Positions 17,936 through 28,212 are shown, numbered from the stretch's first letter. The stretch is DNA of 64,000 nucleotides from an uncultured Erysipelotrichaceae bacterium (GCA_902800645.1 CADCFC010000001.1:186907-250906), one strand, 5' to 3'. A program made the numbers and translations. The notes: generated from the letters alone by a model not told the origin.

Positions 17936-20529
17936 TATTTCAAAAATTCCTTCGTTTCATTAATGGCGTCATTAATTTTGCTCTTATCTTTGCCAGCACC
18001 ACTAGCGAAATCTGGACGTCCGCCGCCCGATCCTCCTAATAGACCAGCAACTTTTCTAACTAAATCACCAGCTTTAAATGATTTTAATGCTTCGCCGTTT
18101 ACACTACAAAGAACTGATAAATCATCTCCGATAAGAACGATAACTGAATTAGAATGGCTAACTTTAAGTTTATCAATAAGAGTAGATAAGCCAGCACGAT
18201 TATTATCCTTAATGTACTTGACTAATACTTCAATTCCATTAGTAGAAACAAACTCAGAATTAATTGCATTAGCTTCACTATTAGCGAGCTTACTATTTAA
18301 TGATTCTAAATTCTTTTTAAGCTCGTTCTTTTCATTCATCAAAGCATTAAGTCTAATCGAGACTTCACCATAGCTTCCAGCACCAAGAATATTTCTTGCT
18401 TGGTTCAACATATTTTCACGTTTCTTTAAGAGCTCATAAGCGCCGATAGAAGTACGAGCTACAATACGGCGAACACCACTAGCGACGCTCTCTTCGCTTT
18501 CAATAACAAATACACCAATATCTTGGGTATTTTTAACATGTGTTCCTCCACAAAATTCTTTACTAACTTCACCGAAACAAACTACTCTTACAACGTCTCC
18601 ATATTTCTCATCAAAGAGAGCTTTAGCGCCAAGTTTCTTTGCCTCATCAATAGAGAGAACTTTGGTCTCTTCTACGATTGCTTCGCTAATCCAACGATTA
18701 ACCTTTCTTTCAACTTCAGCAATCTCTTCTTCTTTCATTTTTTCAAAATGTGAGAAGTCAAAGTGAATGTATTCACTAGAAACGTAACTACCTTTTTGAG
18801 CAACGTGATTTCCGAGCACTTCTGTTAGCGCACTTTGTAATAAGTGGACTGATGAATGGTTTCTCGCAATAAGTTTACGGGCGAGTTCATCGATTTTTAA
18901 AGTGACTTTGTCACCAACTTTAATCTCTCCATAAAGCACACTGACATGATGCAAATGTTGTTTATTTGGGGCTTTAGAGACATTAGAGACTCTAGCTTCC
19001 ATGTTATCGTTTTTGATAATTCCATTATCTGCAATTTGTCCACCGCTCTCGGCATAGAATGGAGTTTCTTTTACAATTAAGTCACCTTCTCCAGTAAGAG
19101 AGTCAACTTTTTCTCCGTCAACGAAGATTCCAATAACTACACTTTGAATCTCAGTCTTTTCGTAATTGAATTCACTTGGAACAGTAAACTTCATTAAATC
19201 GATAGATTGCTTATTCATGGATTGTAGATCTCCACGAGCGGCTCTCGCTCTTTCTTTTTGTTTATTCATCTCTTCGTTAAATTCTTTAATGTCCACTGTG
19301 ACACCTTTTTCTTCACAAATTTCTAGAGTTAATTCTTTTGGGAATCCAAACGTATCATAAAGCTTAAACATGTCTTTGCCAGATAAAGTCTTACTATCTT
19401 TGAGTAAGTTGTTTAATAAAGCTTCGCCGTTAGATAAAGTTTTAATAAATTTCTCTTCTTCGGCGATGATTAATTTCTTAACATATTCCTTCTTTTCAAT
19501 TAAGTAAGGATAGAAATCCTTCATAATATCCACAACGATATCAACAAGTTGATATAAGAATGGTTTGTTAATACCTAAGACTCTTCCAAATCTTTCTGCT
19601 CTTCTAACTAATCTACGTAAGACATATCCACGTCCTTCGTTAGAAAACACTTCTCCGTCAGCAGTAGCAAAAGTCACCGCACGGATATGATCAGCAATAA
19701 CTCTAAAGGCCATTTTGTTATCTTCATATTTAACACCAGATAACTTCTCAACGCTTTCAATAATTGGCCAGAATAAATCGGTCTCAAAGTTTGATTGAGT
19801 TTCTTGCATGACACAGGCAAGTCTTTCAAGTCCTGCACCTGTATCGATGTTTTTACTTGGAAGTTCTTTATATTCGCTTCTCTTTTTACCGCTAACAGCA
19901 TTAAATTGAGAGAAAACAATATTCCATATTTCAATATAGCGGTCATTTTCCATATCGTTTTTAAGCAGGTCGATGCCAATATGCTTTGGATCATATTTTT
20001 CTCCGCGGTCAAAATATATTTCAGTATCAGGGCCGCAAGGACCATCTCCAATTTCCCAGAAATTGCTCTCAAGAGGAATCATATGATCTTCACTCATGCC
20101 ACAAGATACCCAAAGTTTTTTAGTTTCAAAATCATCTGGGAAATAAGTTATATATAACTTATCTTTATCAAATCCAAAATACTTATCACTCGTTAATAAT
20201 TCAAAGGCCCATGGGATAACTTCGTTTCTAAAATAATCTCCAATAGAGAAATTGCCGAGCATTTCAAAGAATGTATGGTGTCTATCGGTTTTACCGACAT
20301 TTTCAATATCATTAGTTCTAATGCTTTTTTGGGCATTAGTGATTCTTCTACTAGGTGGAACTTCACTGCCATCAAAATATTTCTTTAACGCTGCAACACC
20401 CGCATTGATCCATAAAAGAGTTGGGTCATTTTTTGGAATTAATGAGCTTCCTGGTTCAATGTGATGTCCTTTACTTTCAAAGAACTTGAGCCATGTGCTT
20501 CTAATTTCACTTCCAGACATTTTCTTCAT
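17935..20529 (-). CDS. alaS: Alanyl-tRNA synthetase
   Basis: 864 residues, full length. The catalytic core starts SGSEIRSTWLKFFESKGH and includes RITNAQKSIRTNDIENVGKT and EMLGNFSIGDYF. The editing domain has HSSVHLLQSAL and the zinc/editing motif FCGGTHV, followed by the C-Ala domain with GGSGGGRPDFASGAG. It charges tRNA-Ala. The strong GGAGG ribosome site sits right after the T-box terminator hairpin, so expression responds to uncharged tRNA-Ala. Confidence 0.98.
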   Translation of the reverse strand: MKKMSGSEIRSTWLKFFESKGHHIEPGSSLIPKNDPTLLWINAGVAALKKYFDGSEVPPSRRITNAQKSIRTNDIENVGKTDRHHTFFEMLGNFSIGDYFRNEVIPWAFELLTSDKYFGFDKDKLYITYFPDDFETKKLWVSCGMSEDHMIPLESNFWEIGDGPCGPDTEIYFDRGEKYDPKHIGIDLLKNDMENDRYIEIWNIVFSQFNAVSGKKRSEYKELPSKNIDTGAGLERLACVMQETQSNFETDLFWPIIESVEKLSGVKYEDNKMAFRVIADHIRAVTFATADGEVFSNEGRGYVLRRLVRRAERFGRVLGINKPFLYQLVDIVVDIMKDFYPYLIEKKEYVKKLIIAEEEKFIKTLSNGEALLNNLLKDSKTLSGKDMFKLYDTFGFPKELTLEICEEKGVTVDIKEFNEEMNKQKERARAARGDLQSMNKQSIDLMKFTVPSEFNYEKTEIQSVVIGIFVDGEKVDSLTGEGDLIVKETPFYAESGGQIADNGIIKNDNMEARVSNVSKAPNKQHLHHVSVLYGEIKVGDKVTLKIDELARKLIARNHSSVHLLQSALTEVLGNHVAQKGSYVSSEYIHFDFSHFEKMKEEEIAEVERKVNRWISEAIVEETKVLSIDEAKKLGAKALFDEKYGDVVRVVCFGEVSKEFCGGTHVKNTQDIGVFVIESEESVASGVRRIVARTSIGAYELLKKRENMLNQARNILGAGSYGEVSIRLNALMNEKNELKKNLESLNSKLANSEANAINSEFVSTNGIEVLVKYIKDNNRAGLSTLIDKLKVSHSNSVIVLIGDDLSVLCSVNGEALKSFKAGDLVRKVAGLLGGSGGGRPDFASGAGKDKSKINDAINETKEFLK

Positions 20530-20547
20530 ATTGTCTTTCCTCCAAAT

Positions 20548-20762
20548 ATATAAAAACGTTCCTAATTTAGGAACGAACTTTGCCGCGATACCATCCTATT
20601 TCCTATTCCGTTTCAGAATAGACTCTTACTTATAGTTATATCGTTAACTTTACGGTGGCATTACCCACATGACAGGGAGTGGCCCATTTATTTTCTATTA
20701 CGTTATTCCAGCCTAGTAACGTTTCTCTATTAATAGAAGAAATAAATTTCTTTCCCTCAACT
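20548..20762 (-). ncRNA. T-box leader riboswitch of alaS (tRNA-Ala)
   Basis: On the minus strand the T-box AGGATGGTATCGCGG (20597..20583) matches the family core AGGGTGGNACCGCG. The TGGT bulge would pair with the ACCA end of tRNA-Ala. A terminator stem CGTTCCTAA/TTAGGAACG (20575..20557) with a T5 run follows. Upstream, AGGGA/TCCCT forms the base of stem I, and the triplet GCC followed by A (20683..20681) lies on the 3' side of the likely specifier loop, reading as an alanine codon. The specifier assignment is inference from hand folding. Confidence 0.9.
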
Positions 20763-20768
20763 GTGATA

Positions 20769-20797
20769 ATAATACATTATTAACGATCGATTAACAA
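20769..20797 (-). promoter_or_regulatory. Promoter of the alaS T-box operon
   Basis: TTGTTA (20797..20792) and TATTAT (20774..20769) separated by 17 nt on the minus strand. The predicted start, near 20762, is the 5' end of stem I of the T-box. Confidence 0.6.
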
Positions 20798-20816
20798 TAA
20801 TTTTTACGCGCATAAT

Positions 20817-20842
20817 AAAAGTCAACGTTACCGCTGACTTTT
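20817..20842 (-). terminator. Intrinsic terminator after rubredoxin
   Basis: Hairpin with arms AAAAGTCA-G-CG and CG-T-TGACTTTT, flanked by A and T runs, so it could work in both directions. It lies 6 nt after the rubredoxin stop. Confidence 0.75.
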
Positions 20843-20847
20843 AAGTA

Positions 20848-21006
20848 TTATTCTTGTTTTTCGAATGAATCTTTTGGTAAACCACACCATGGACACAAAT
20901 AAGATTCAGGTAAATCTTCAAACTTTGTTCCTGGAGCAATACCATTTGCTTCATCCCCTACTTCTTCATCATAGACAAAGCCGCAGGCTGGACAAACGTA
21001 TTTCAT
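20848..21006 (-). CDS. Rubredoxin
   Basis: 52 residues starting [15 protein letters not shown] and containing a second pair in [13 protein letters not shown], i.e. the two CxxCG knuckles that bind one iron. It is a small electron carrier. An AAGGAG ribosome site overlaps the end of the flavodiiron gene 11 nt upstream, so it is co-transcribed with it and is probably its electron donor (inference). Confidence 0.95.
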   Translation of the reverse strand: MKYVCPACGFVYDEEVGDEANGIAPGTKFEDLPESYLCPWCGLPKDSFEKQE

Positions 21007-21017
21007 GCTTTTCTCCT

Positions 21018-22817
21018 TTATTCAATTGGCTCAAAATCACTCGCGCCGTGCTTACAAAGTGGACAGACAATATCTTCAGGTAATGTATCACCTTCATAAA
21101 CATATCCACACACCTTACAAACAAAGCCCTTTTTCTTTTGAGTGTCAGGTTTAGGTTTGACGTTAGCTTGATAATAATTATATGTCATTGTTTCGACATT
21201 ATTAATGACTTTACTTTCAGTAACTGAACATATAAACATTCCGTGAGTGCCTAAATCAACGTATTGATCGACTTTTAAAGAAATCACTGAATTAACATAG
21301 TTAGTTAGTACCGCTAAGCCGTTCGCGCTTCTAACAATTTCTTTTCCTTCGAATTTGTTTTTATCTCTACCAGAGACAAAGCCATATTCTTTAAAGACTG
21401 AGAAAGGGGCTTCAATATTTAAGCAATTAACATTAAGAACACCAGTCTTTTTGATGATGTCGTGAGAATAGTTTGCTTTATTAATATTGACTGCCACTCT
21501 TAAAGGAGTATCAGTTAATTGAGTAACTGTATTAACGATTAATCCGTTATCTTTGTCACCATCTCTACTAGTAACAACATATAAACCATATCCAATTTTA
21601 AATAGAGCCTTAGAATCTACTTCTGGTTTTTTCTCCTCTTTAATTTCCTTAGTCGCTTTATATTCCTCACTTAATGCATCAGCAAGTTTAGAAATTTGTT
21701 CTTCGTTTTCTTCATTCATCGATGACAAAATGCGAACAGTTGGAGAAAGGATAGTAACGTTTTTACTATTAGCGAGTTTATCGCTCATAACCTTAGCCGC
21801 CATTGGAGCCCAAGTGCCGTTTTCAATAAGTCCAATTTTCTTATTCTGGAAGTTTCTTTCAACTAAATGAGCGATGAACGTTTCCATGAATGGAAATATT
21901 CCTGCGTTATATGTGGTAGTAGCTAAAACTATTTTTCCATATCTAAAGGCATCTTCAACACATTCCGCCATATCTTCTCTAGCTAAATCATTAACGACAA
22001 CTTTAGGAGTTCCGTTAGCTTTTAATTTTTCAGCGAGTAATTCAACGGCTTTTTTAGTGTGACCATATACGGAAGTATAGAAAATGGCGACACCTTCTGT
22101 TTCTGTTTTATATGAACTCCAAGTGTCATATAAGCCTAAATAATAGCCAAGGTTTTCACTAAGAATAGGTCCGTGTAATGGACAGATGATTTGAATGTCT
22201 AAAGTACTAGCCTTTTTAAGAAGGGCTTGAACTTGTGCGCCATATTTTCCAACGATACCAATATAGTATCTTCTTGCTTCGCACGCCCAATCTTCTTCAA
22301 CATCAAGGGCACCGAATTTGCCAAATCCATCAGCGGAAAATAATACTTTGTCTTTGTCGTCATAAGTGACCATTACTTCTGGCCAATGCACCATAGGTGC
22401 AAAGACGAAATGTAAAGTATGATTTCCAAGCGATAAAGTATCGCCTTCATTAACGACGAGTTTGTGTTTAATTTCTTCATGAAAGAATTGTTCCATCATC
22501 TTAAAGGTCTTAGCGTTACCAACCACGAACATATCAGGATATTCTTTGACAAGATTCATGATATTTGCAGAGTGGTCTGGTTCCATATGTTGAACCACTA
22601 AATATGTTGGTTTGTCTTTTCCAAGAACTTCTTTAATATTGGCGAGCCATTCTTTTGTGAAGTGTTGATCAACTGTATCCATGATGGCGATTAGTTCATC
22701 TTTGATGACGTATGAGTTATACGCCATACCATTAGGAACGACATATTGTCCTTCAAAAAGATCAACTTGATGGTCGTTTACACCGACGTAAAAAATATCA
22801 TTTGTAACTTTCTTCAT
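21018..22817 (-). CDS. Multidomain flavodiiron protein (O2/NO reductase) with flavin-reductase and rubredoxin domains
   Basis: 599 residues in four parts. The N-terminal metallo-beta-lactamase-like diiron domain has QHMEPDHS (His77, Glu79, Asp81, His82), and PLHGPIL near its end. A flavodoxin domain (about 250-390) starts [19 protein letters not shown] flavin-reductase-like domain (about 405-560) follows, and the last 35 residues are a rubredoxin knuckle pair ([10 protein letters not shown] and [11 protein letters not shown]). Such proteins reduce oxygen to water, or NO to N2O, in anaerobes. Carrying its own flavin reductase suggests direct use of NAD(P)H. It is followed by rubredoxin and preceded by flavodoxin in one operon. 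Confidence 0.93.
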   Translation of the reverse strand: MKKVTNDIFYVGVNDHQVDLFEGQYVVPNGMAYNSYVIKDELIAIMDTVDQHFTKEWLANIKEVLGKDKPTYLVVQHMEPDHSANIMNLVKEYPDMFVVGNAKTFKMMEQFFHEEIKHKLVVNEGDTLSLGNHTLHFVFAPMVHWPEVMVTYDDKDKVLFSADGFGKFGALDVEEDWACEARRYYIGIVGKYGAQVQALLKKASTLDIQIICPLHGPILSENLGYYLGLYDTWSSYKTETEGVAIFYTSVYGHTKKAVELLAEKLKANGTPKVVVNDLAREDMAECVEDAFRYGKIVLATTTYNAGIFPFMETFIAHLVERNFQNKKIGLIENGTWAPMAAKVMSDKLANSKNVTILSPTVRILSSMNEENEEQISKLADALSEEYKATKEIKEEKKPEVDSKALFKIGYGLYVVTSRDGDKDNGLIVNTVTQLTDTPLRVAVNINKANYSHDIIKKTGVLNVNCLNIEAPFSVFKEYGFVSGRDKNKFEGKEIVRSANGLAVLTNYVNSVISLKVDQYVDLGTHGMFICSVTESKVINNVETMTYNYYQANVKPKPDTQKKKGFVCKVCGYVYEGDTLPEDIVCPLCKHGASDFEPIE

Positions 22818-22820
22818 AAA

Positions 22821-23327
22821 TTATTTTCCAATCCAAGCATCAAGCTTATCATCAACGGAATTTACTTGGCTTCCTTTACACGCAAATCCTTTTTTAACAA
22901 TCGCACCTTTTAATGAACCTTTGAGTTCCATTTCTGCTAGTCCTAAAGCGCCTTCTTCATTCGTGGCGAAAGGATAGACGACTTTGCCAACCCAATTATG
23001 ATCTCTAATAAAGGTAGCGACAATGCGTGGATAAGTTCTCCACCAGCAAGGGAATCCGAGATAAATAACATCGTATTCATCTAAAGATGAAAGAGGGTGT
23101 AAATATGGGATTCTTTCATTATATTGATCCTCAATCTTACTTCTTTTTACACATTCCTCATAAGAAGATGGGTAAGGATTTTCTGGCTCAAGTTTAAACA
23201 TTTCTCCGCCGGTTCTTGCTTGAATCTTTTCTGCAATTATTTCAGTAAAGCCTTTATGGATAATTTCTGTTTCACCATTAACCATGTTTTCTCCGACTCG
23301 AGAAAAATAGACAATTAAAGTTTTCAT
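22821..23327 (-). CDS. Flavodoxin-like protein
   Basis: 168 residues beginning MKTLIVYFSRVGENM, the FMN phosphate-binding loop, with YDVIYLGFPCWWRTYPR as the second flavin loop. It belongs to the long-chain, flavodoxin_4-type group. It lies 3 nt upstream of the flavodiiron gene and so probably delivers electrons in the same oxidative-stress module. A GAGG ribosome site is present. Confidence 0.88.
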   Translation of the reverse strand: MKTLIVYFSRVGENMVNGETEIIHKGFTEIIAEKIQARTGGEMFKLEPENPYPSSYEECVKRSKIEDQYNERIPYLHPLSSLDEYDVIYLGFPCWWRTYPRIVATFIRDHNWVGKVVYPFATNEEGALGLAEMELKGSLKGAIVKKGFACKGSQVNSVDDKLDAWIGK

Positions 23328-23418
23328 AACGATAATACCTCAAGAATCATTATTACATAATAAATGAACTTTACGAAAGAATTTTTATTTAAAATAAAAG
23401 ATTATAAAATAGATGTTA

Positions 23419-23955
23419 ATGGAACAACGTGAATATAGAAATGATAGAAAAATAAAAAGCGATGTTAAGAAACTGTATGTTTCTGCTTTTCCTAAAAATG
23501 AAAGGCCTCCAGTTCATTATTTCTTTAAAAGCGCGTTAAAAGGAAATAATAAACTAATCGCTTATTATGAGGAAAACGAATTCATTGGTTTTACCTACTT
23601 ATCGTATTATAAAGACATTTGTTATATCTTCTTTTTGGCGGTAAGTGAATCTAAAAGAAACATGGGTTATGGATCTAAAATTATTAACCAAATAAAAAGG
23701 GATAATTCAGATTATGTTTTACTTCTTTGTTATGAAGAAGTCGATGAAAAATATGTTGACTATGAAAACCGTAAAAATAGAGAGAAGTTCTATCTTAAAA
23801 ACGGTTTTAAAAACAATGAATTAAAAACAAACGAATTTGGAGTTATATTCCAAACTGCATATATAGGTAAACACAAAGTTAAAATAGAAGATTATATTGA
23901 AATATTTGTTTTAGGTTTTGGAGAATTAGCTAGAAAGTATATCAAAGAAGCATAA
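23419..23955 (+). CDS. GNAT-family N-acetyltransferase
   Basis: About 178 residues. The central part YIFFLAVSESKRNMGYGSKII fits the acetyl-CoA-binding R/Q-x-x-G-x-G/A motif of GNAT enzymes, and YLKNGFKNN is the usual strand-turn near the end. The substrate is unknown. The frame allows an ATG at 23413, but a TATAAA box ends at 23408, so the ATG at 23419 was chosen; no Shine-Dalgarno sequence is seen. Confidence 0.8.
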   Translation: MEQREYRNDRKIKSDVKKLYVSAFPKNERPPVHYFFKSALKGNNKLIAYYEENEFIGFTYLSYYKDICYIFFLAVSESKRNMGYGSKIINQIKRDNSDYVLLLCYEEVDEKYVDYENRKNREKFYLKNGFKNNELKTNEFGVIFQTAYIGKHKVKIEDYIEIFVLGFGELARKYIKEA

Positions 23956-23986
23956 AAAAACTGACTTTATAAATCAGTTCTTTTGC
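23954..23986. terminator. Bidirectional terminator between the GNAT gene and mnmA
   Basis: Stem AACTGA/TCAGTT (23959..23979) with a run of A on the left and TTCTTTT on the right. It serves the plus-strand GNAT gene and, overlapping the mnmA stop codon, the minus-strand mnmA operon. Confidence 0.8.
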
Positions 23987-25097
23987 CTTTATAGTAAGTG
24001 GAATGAATTAATCCTCCACCTAGACATATATCATTTAAATAGAAGACTGCGGCTTGACCAGGAGTCACGGCTTTATAAGGTTCATCGAACTTAAGTTCGA
24101 CAGTATCACTATCAACATAATGTATTGTCACCCCATTATCGCATTGACGATAACGGAATTTGACATTGATATGTTCTCCTTCTTTAGGTTTGAAACTTAT
24201 GAAATTCAAATCAGTAACTAAACAAGAATCACTATTAAGGAGTTCATTCTCGCTTCCACTAGCGACATAAAGAATATTGTTTTTCACATCTTTTTTAACA
24301 ACAAACCAGCCTTTAGCGACTTCGTTAGCAATTCCACCAATACCAAGTCCTCTTCTTTGTCCGATTGTATAGTACATTACTCCTTCATGAGTTCCAATCA
24401 CTCGATTAGTGGCGTAATCAACAATATTACCTTTTTTAGCAGGAATATAATTTTTAAGGAATTCTTTAAAGTTTCTCTCTCCGATAAAACACACTCCTGT
24501 GCTATCTTTTTTATCAGCGATTTCAAGATCTAAATCATGAGCGATTTTTCTAACCTCTTTTTTATCAATATCACCAAGAGGAAATAAGGCGTATTTAAGC
24601 TGCTCTTGAGAAATTTGAGAAAGGAAATATGTCTGATCTTTGTTTTGGTCAAATGACTTACATAAATAAGCAACACCATTCTCATCTTTTCTTTTCGCAT
24701 AGTGTCCCATCGCAATCATATCAAAGCCCTTTTCTTTAGCGAATTTTAAAAAGGCGTCGAATTTTATATATTTGTTGCAAAAAATATCAGGGTTAGGAGT
24801 TCTTCCGACTTCATATTCTCTTATTAAATAAGAGAAAACATCATCCCAATACTCCTTAACAAAGTCTATTCTAAGTAGAGGAATATCGAGTTTAGCAGCG
24901 ACTTTAACCGCATCATCATAGTCTGCTTCTTGAGGGCATTGACTGTTATTGATGTTTGGATTACCTAAATAGTCCCCATTAGCAAGGCTATCCCAGTTAC
25001 GCATAAAACAAGCAGTAACATCATATCCTTCTTTTTTAAGAAGATACGCCGCAACCGCACTATCAACGCCACCAGAAAGGCCAACTAAAACTTTCAT
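23967..25097 (-). CDS. mnmA: tRNA-specific 2-thiouridylase MnmA
   Basis: 376 residues. PP-loop GLSGGVDSAVAAYLL, the catalytic cysteines in the NPDIFCNKYIKF and DSTGVCFIGERNFKEFL motifs, and YTIGQRRGLGIGG. It thiolates the wobble uridine of Lys, Glu and Gln tRNAs. The start follows the dtd stop directly (TAGATG), so the gene pair is coupled. Confidence 0.97.
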   Translation of the reverse strand: MKVLVGLSGGVDSAVAAYLLKKEGYDVTACFMRNWDSLANGDYLGNPNINNSQCPQEADYDDAVKVAAKLDIPLLRIDFVKEYWDDVFSYLIREYEVGRTPNPDIFCNKYIKFDAFLKFAKEKGFDMIAMGHYAKRKDENGVAYLCKSFDQNKDQTYFLSQISQEQLKYALFPLGDIDKKEVRKIAHDLDLEIADKKDSTGVCFIGERNFKEFLKNYIPAKKGNIVDYATNRVIGTHEGVMYYTIGQRRGLGIGGIANEVAKGWFVVKKDVKNNILYVASGSENELLNSDSCLVTDLNFISFKPKEGEHINVKFRYRQCDNGVTIHYVDSDTVELKFDEPYKAVTPGQAAVFYLNDICLGGGLIHSTYYKGKRTDL

Positions 25098-25550
25098 CTA
25101 AAACAAATCCTTACTATCAAGTACCAAAGTAAATGGGCCATCATTAATCGAATGGACTTTCATATCAGCACCAAAAACGCCGGTAGAAATCTCTAGTCTA
25201 GATAAATGTCTTAATTCCTCATTAAAATAATCGTAAAGAATTTCGGCTTCATGTGGTCTCATTGCTTCAACAAAAGAAGGACGTCTTCCACCTTTGGTGT
25301 TCGCATATAAAGTGAATTGAGAAATGGAGAGGATATTTCCTTTAACATCAAACAAGGACAAATTTATTTGTCCATGTTCGTCTGGAAACACTCTTAATTT
25401 CAAAATCTTGTCTGCCATTTTTGAGACGATTTCTTTATCATCTCCATCAGTAAAACCGACAAGTAAAAGGTAACCGTTAGAAATGCTTCCAACGGTCTTC
25501 CCTAATATATCTACGTGTGCTTCTTTAACTGTTTGTAAAATAACTTTCAT
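25098..25550 (-). CDS. dtd: D-aminoacyl-tRNA deacylase
   Basis: 150 residues, standard length. It has the conserved active-site motifs GNILSISQFTLYA (SQxT) and the C-terminal GPFTLVLDS variant of the NxGP motif (DGPFT). The enzyme hydrolyses D-amino acids mistakenly attached to tRNA. Its start codon overlaps the pdp stop region by 1 nt. Confidence 0.95.
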   Translation of the reverse strand: MKVILQTVKEAHVDILGKTVGSISNGYLLLVGFTDGDDKEIVSKMADKILKLRVFPDEHGQINLSLFDVKGNILSISQFTLYANTKGGRRPSFVEAMRPHEAEILYDYFNEELRHLSRLEISTGVFGADMKVHSINDGPFTLVLDSKDLF

Positions 25551-26857
25551 TATCTAATAATTTCACGGATGACTGGTAAAACAGGTACTTCTTCGTTTGA
25601 AAAATCATACGCTGCTCTAATTTCATCTAAGACAGGGAGATATTCTTCTTCACTCTTATTTGTATAAACCGTGCATAGTAAATCACCTTTATTAACTTTA
25701 GCACCAACTTTACACGCTAAAACAATACCTGCGCTCATATCAATAACATCATCAAGGGTTTCTCTACCAGCGCCGAGTTTCATGGCACTGACACCGATTT
25801 CAAGAGCGTCAATCTCTTTAATGTATCCATCGTGTTGGCTTCTAATTTCAATAATTTTCTTAGCTACTTCAAACTTCTCAGGGTGTTCGATATAAGAAAC
25901 GTCTCCGCCTTGTGCTTCAACCATTAAGCAAAGTTTCTCGAAAGCTTTTCCATTAGCGACAACTTCATGAAGTTTTTCTCTAGCTTCTTCAATAGTGTCA
26001 CAAACCTTAGCTTGAGTAAGCATAATGCTACCAGAGGTATAACATAATTCCATTAAATCTTCTGGACCTTCTCCATGTAAAGAAGCAATAGCTTCTTTCA
26101 CTTCAAGACTATTACCAACCGCCATACCTAATGGTTCACTCATATCAGATAAAACAGCGACGGTATTTCTATTTAAAGAATTACCAATATTAACCATAGT
26201 TCTAGCGAGTTCTCTAGCCATATCCATGTTCTTCATAAATGCGCCTTCACCAACGGTGACATCTAGAAGAATTGCATCAGTTCCACTAGCAAGTTTTTTA
26301 CTCATAACGCTAGCGGCAATTAATGGAATGGATTCAACAGTACCAGTAACGTCTCTTAAGGCGTACATTTTTTTATCAGCAGGAACAAGCGAGCTTGTTT
26401 GGCCAATAATTGCTAAACCAATACGGTTGACTTGTTCGATCATTTGTTCCTTAGTCTTAGCAATAATCATATTTGGAATGGATTCAAGTTTATCAAGTGT
26501 TCCACCTGTGTGGCCTAATCCACGTCCACTCATCTTGGCCATTTTGCCACCGACAGCGGCAACCATTGGTCCTAAGACCAAAGATGTCTTGTCTCCAACT
26601 CCACCTGTACTATGTTTGTCGACCTTAATACCTTCAATTGCGGATAAATCAATGACTTCTCCGCTATGTTCCATACAATCGGTTAATGTTGCGATTTCTC
26701 TTTTAGACATTCCTCTAAAATAAATAGCCATACACATCGCACTAGATTGATAATCAGTTACTTCACCTTTAACATATCCATCAATCCAGAATTTAATTTC
26801 TTCATCGCTAAGTTCTTGGCCATCGCGTTTTTTGATTATCAAATCAACCATTCTCAT
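25550..26857 (-). CDS. pdp: Pyrimidine-nucleoside phosphorylase
   Basis: 435 residues from the chosen ATG. It begins MRMVDLIIKKRDGQ, matching Bacillus Pdp, and has the phosphate/nucleoside motif VDKHSTGGVGDKTSLVLGP and KMSGRGLGHTGGTLDKLESI. It splits uridine, thymidine or deoxyuridine to base and (deoxy)ribose-1-phosphate. The frame can be read from a TTG at 26863, but the ATG at 26857, ten bases after GAGG, gives the conserved N-terminus. It heads the pdp-dtd-mnmA transcript. Confidence 0.96.
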   Translation of the reverse strand: MRMVDLIIKKRDGQELSDEEIKFWIDGYVKGEVTDYQSSAMCMAIYFRGMSKREIATLTDCMEHSGEVIDLSAIEGIKVDKHSTGGVGDKTSLVLGPMVAAVGGKMAKMSGRGLGHTGGTLDKLESIPNMIIAKTKEQMIEQVNRIGLAIIGQTSSLVPADKKMYALRDVTGTVESIPLIAASVMSKKLASGTDAILLDVTVGEGAFMKNMDMARELARTMVNIGNSLNRNTVAVLSDMSEPLGMAVGNSLEVKEAIASLHGEGPEDLMELCYTSGSIMLTQAKVCDTIEEAREKLHEVVANGKAFEKLCLMVEAQGGDVSYIEHPEKFEVAKKIIEIRSQHDGYIKEIDALEIGVSAMKLGAGRETLDDVIDMSAGIVLACKVGAKVNKGDLLCTVYTNKSEEEYLPVLDEIRAAYDFSNEEVPVLPVIREIIR

Positions 26858-26916
26858 ATGCAAATTACCTCATTTATTACTTTATCACAATTAATGTATT
26901 TTATACATTTTTAATT

Positions 26917-26922
26917 TATAAT
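26917..26922 (+). promoter_or_regulatory. -10 box of the rRNA methyltransferase gene, leaderless
   Basis: Perfect TATAAT ending 6 nt before the ATG at 26929. Normal spacing would place the transcript start at the initiation codon itself. Confidence 0.65.
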
Positions 26923-26928
26923 TAGGTC

Positions 26929-28212
26929 ATGGATTTTTTAGAGCATTTAAAATCATCTCTTCCAGAAAAAGAAGCATATCAGTTATATGAGTCTTTTGAT
27001 TATGATGACTCGCATGCTGTGCTTTTAAACACAAACAAAATTAGTGATGAAAAATTCATATCTTTATTCCCTAACGTCAAACCTCACCCATATGTGCCAC
27101 ATGCATATATATACGATAAAAACGAATATCCATTAGGAAAAAGTGTTTATCATGAGCTTGGTTATTTCTATTTACAAGAACCGAGCGCAATGATTGTTAG
27201 TGGTCTAATCAACTTCAAAAATAATGATCTAGTCCTTGATATGTGTGCCGCTCCTGGAGGAAAAAGTGTTCAAGCTTCTTTAAAAATGAAAGGGAATGGT
27301 CTCATCATTTCTAACGACTTATCAACTTCTAGAGCAAAATTAATTTCTAATAACTCTGAAAGATTAGGACTAAGAAATTTGTTAATAACGAATAATGACT
27401 TTTCAAAAATCTATGATTTTTATTTAAATACTTTTGACGTCATCATTTTAGACGCTCCATGTTCTGGAAGTGGAATGTTTAGAAAGAATGAATTAATGAA
27501 AGAAGACTGGTCAATAAACAAAGTTTACAAATTCAGTGAAATACAAAAAGAATTAATATCTATTGCATATAAAATGCTTAAACCAGGTGGACTATTGTCA
27601 TATTCAACTTGCTCCTATTCCAAGGAAGAAAATGAGGATGTAATATCCTATCTATTAGAAAATAGTGATGCACAAGTAAGAGATATTAATCTTAAAGATG
27701 GCTACGTCAATGAATTATCTCCTATTGGAATTAGATTAATGCCTTCACATTTTTTTGGAGAAGGCCAATATATTTGTCATATAAGTAAGCCAGGAAATAG
27801 CGAAGAAACCAAATTTAAAAATTCAAATAGAAGTGAAAGGCTCGTTTCTAGTTATGCTACTTACGATGTTAAAAGATTTGGAGAAAGCCTTTTTGCTATT
27901 TCTAATATCATAGATATTAAGAAGCTAAATGTCATTAGATATGGCGTGAAAATTGGAGAAGAACATAAGGGAATTTTTAAATACGATTTGCATTACGCAA
28001 GATCGTTAACGATAAAAGATGAATTTCCAAGAGTTGAGTTAAACGAAGAAGAACTCAGATTATATTTAGAAGGAAATCAGTTAACTAAAGAGAGTAAAAA
28101 TAAAGGGTATGTTTTACTGACATACCACAATAACTCTATTGATATCGCTAAAACCGATGGACGAGTAATAAAGAATTATTATCCGAAAGGTTTAAGAAGA
28201 AAATTTATTTAA
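26929..28212 (+). CDS. RsmF/NOL1-NOP2-sun family rRNA cytosine-C5 methyltransferase
   Basis: 427 residues. The SAM-binding motif is LVLDMCAAPGGKSVQASL; the two catalytic cysteines sit in LDAPCSGSGMFRK and YSTCSYSKEENED. The C-terminal part (from about 290) resembles the RsmF C-terminal and RNA-binding region. The target is probably 16S rRNA, by family. Its last 8 nt overlap the convergent plsC gene. Confidence 0.9.
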   Translation: MDFLEHLKSSLPEKEAYQLYESFDYDDSHAVLLNTNKISDEKFISLFPNVKPHPYVPHAYIYDKNEYPLGKSVYHELGYFYLQEPSAMIVSGLINFKNNDLVLDMCAAPGGKSVQASLKMKGNGLIISNDLSTSRAKLISNNSERLGLRNLLITNNDFSKIYDFYLNTFDVIILDAPCSGSGMFRKNELMKEDWSINKVYKFSEIQKELISIAYKMLKPGGLLSYSTCSYSKEENEDVISYLLENSDAQVRDINLKDGYVNELSPIGIRLMPSHFFGEGQYICHISKPGNSEETKFKNSNRSERLVSSYATYDVKRFGESLFAISNIIDIKKLNVIRYGVKIGEEHKGIFKYDLHYARSLTIKDEFPRVELNEEELRLYLEGNQLTKESKNKGYVLLTYHNNSIDIAKTDGRVIKNYYPKGLRRKFI

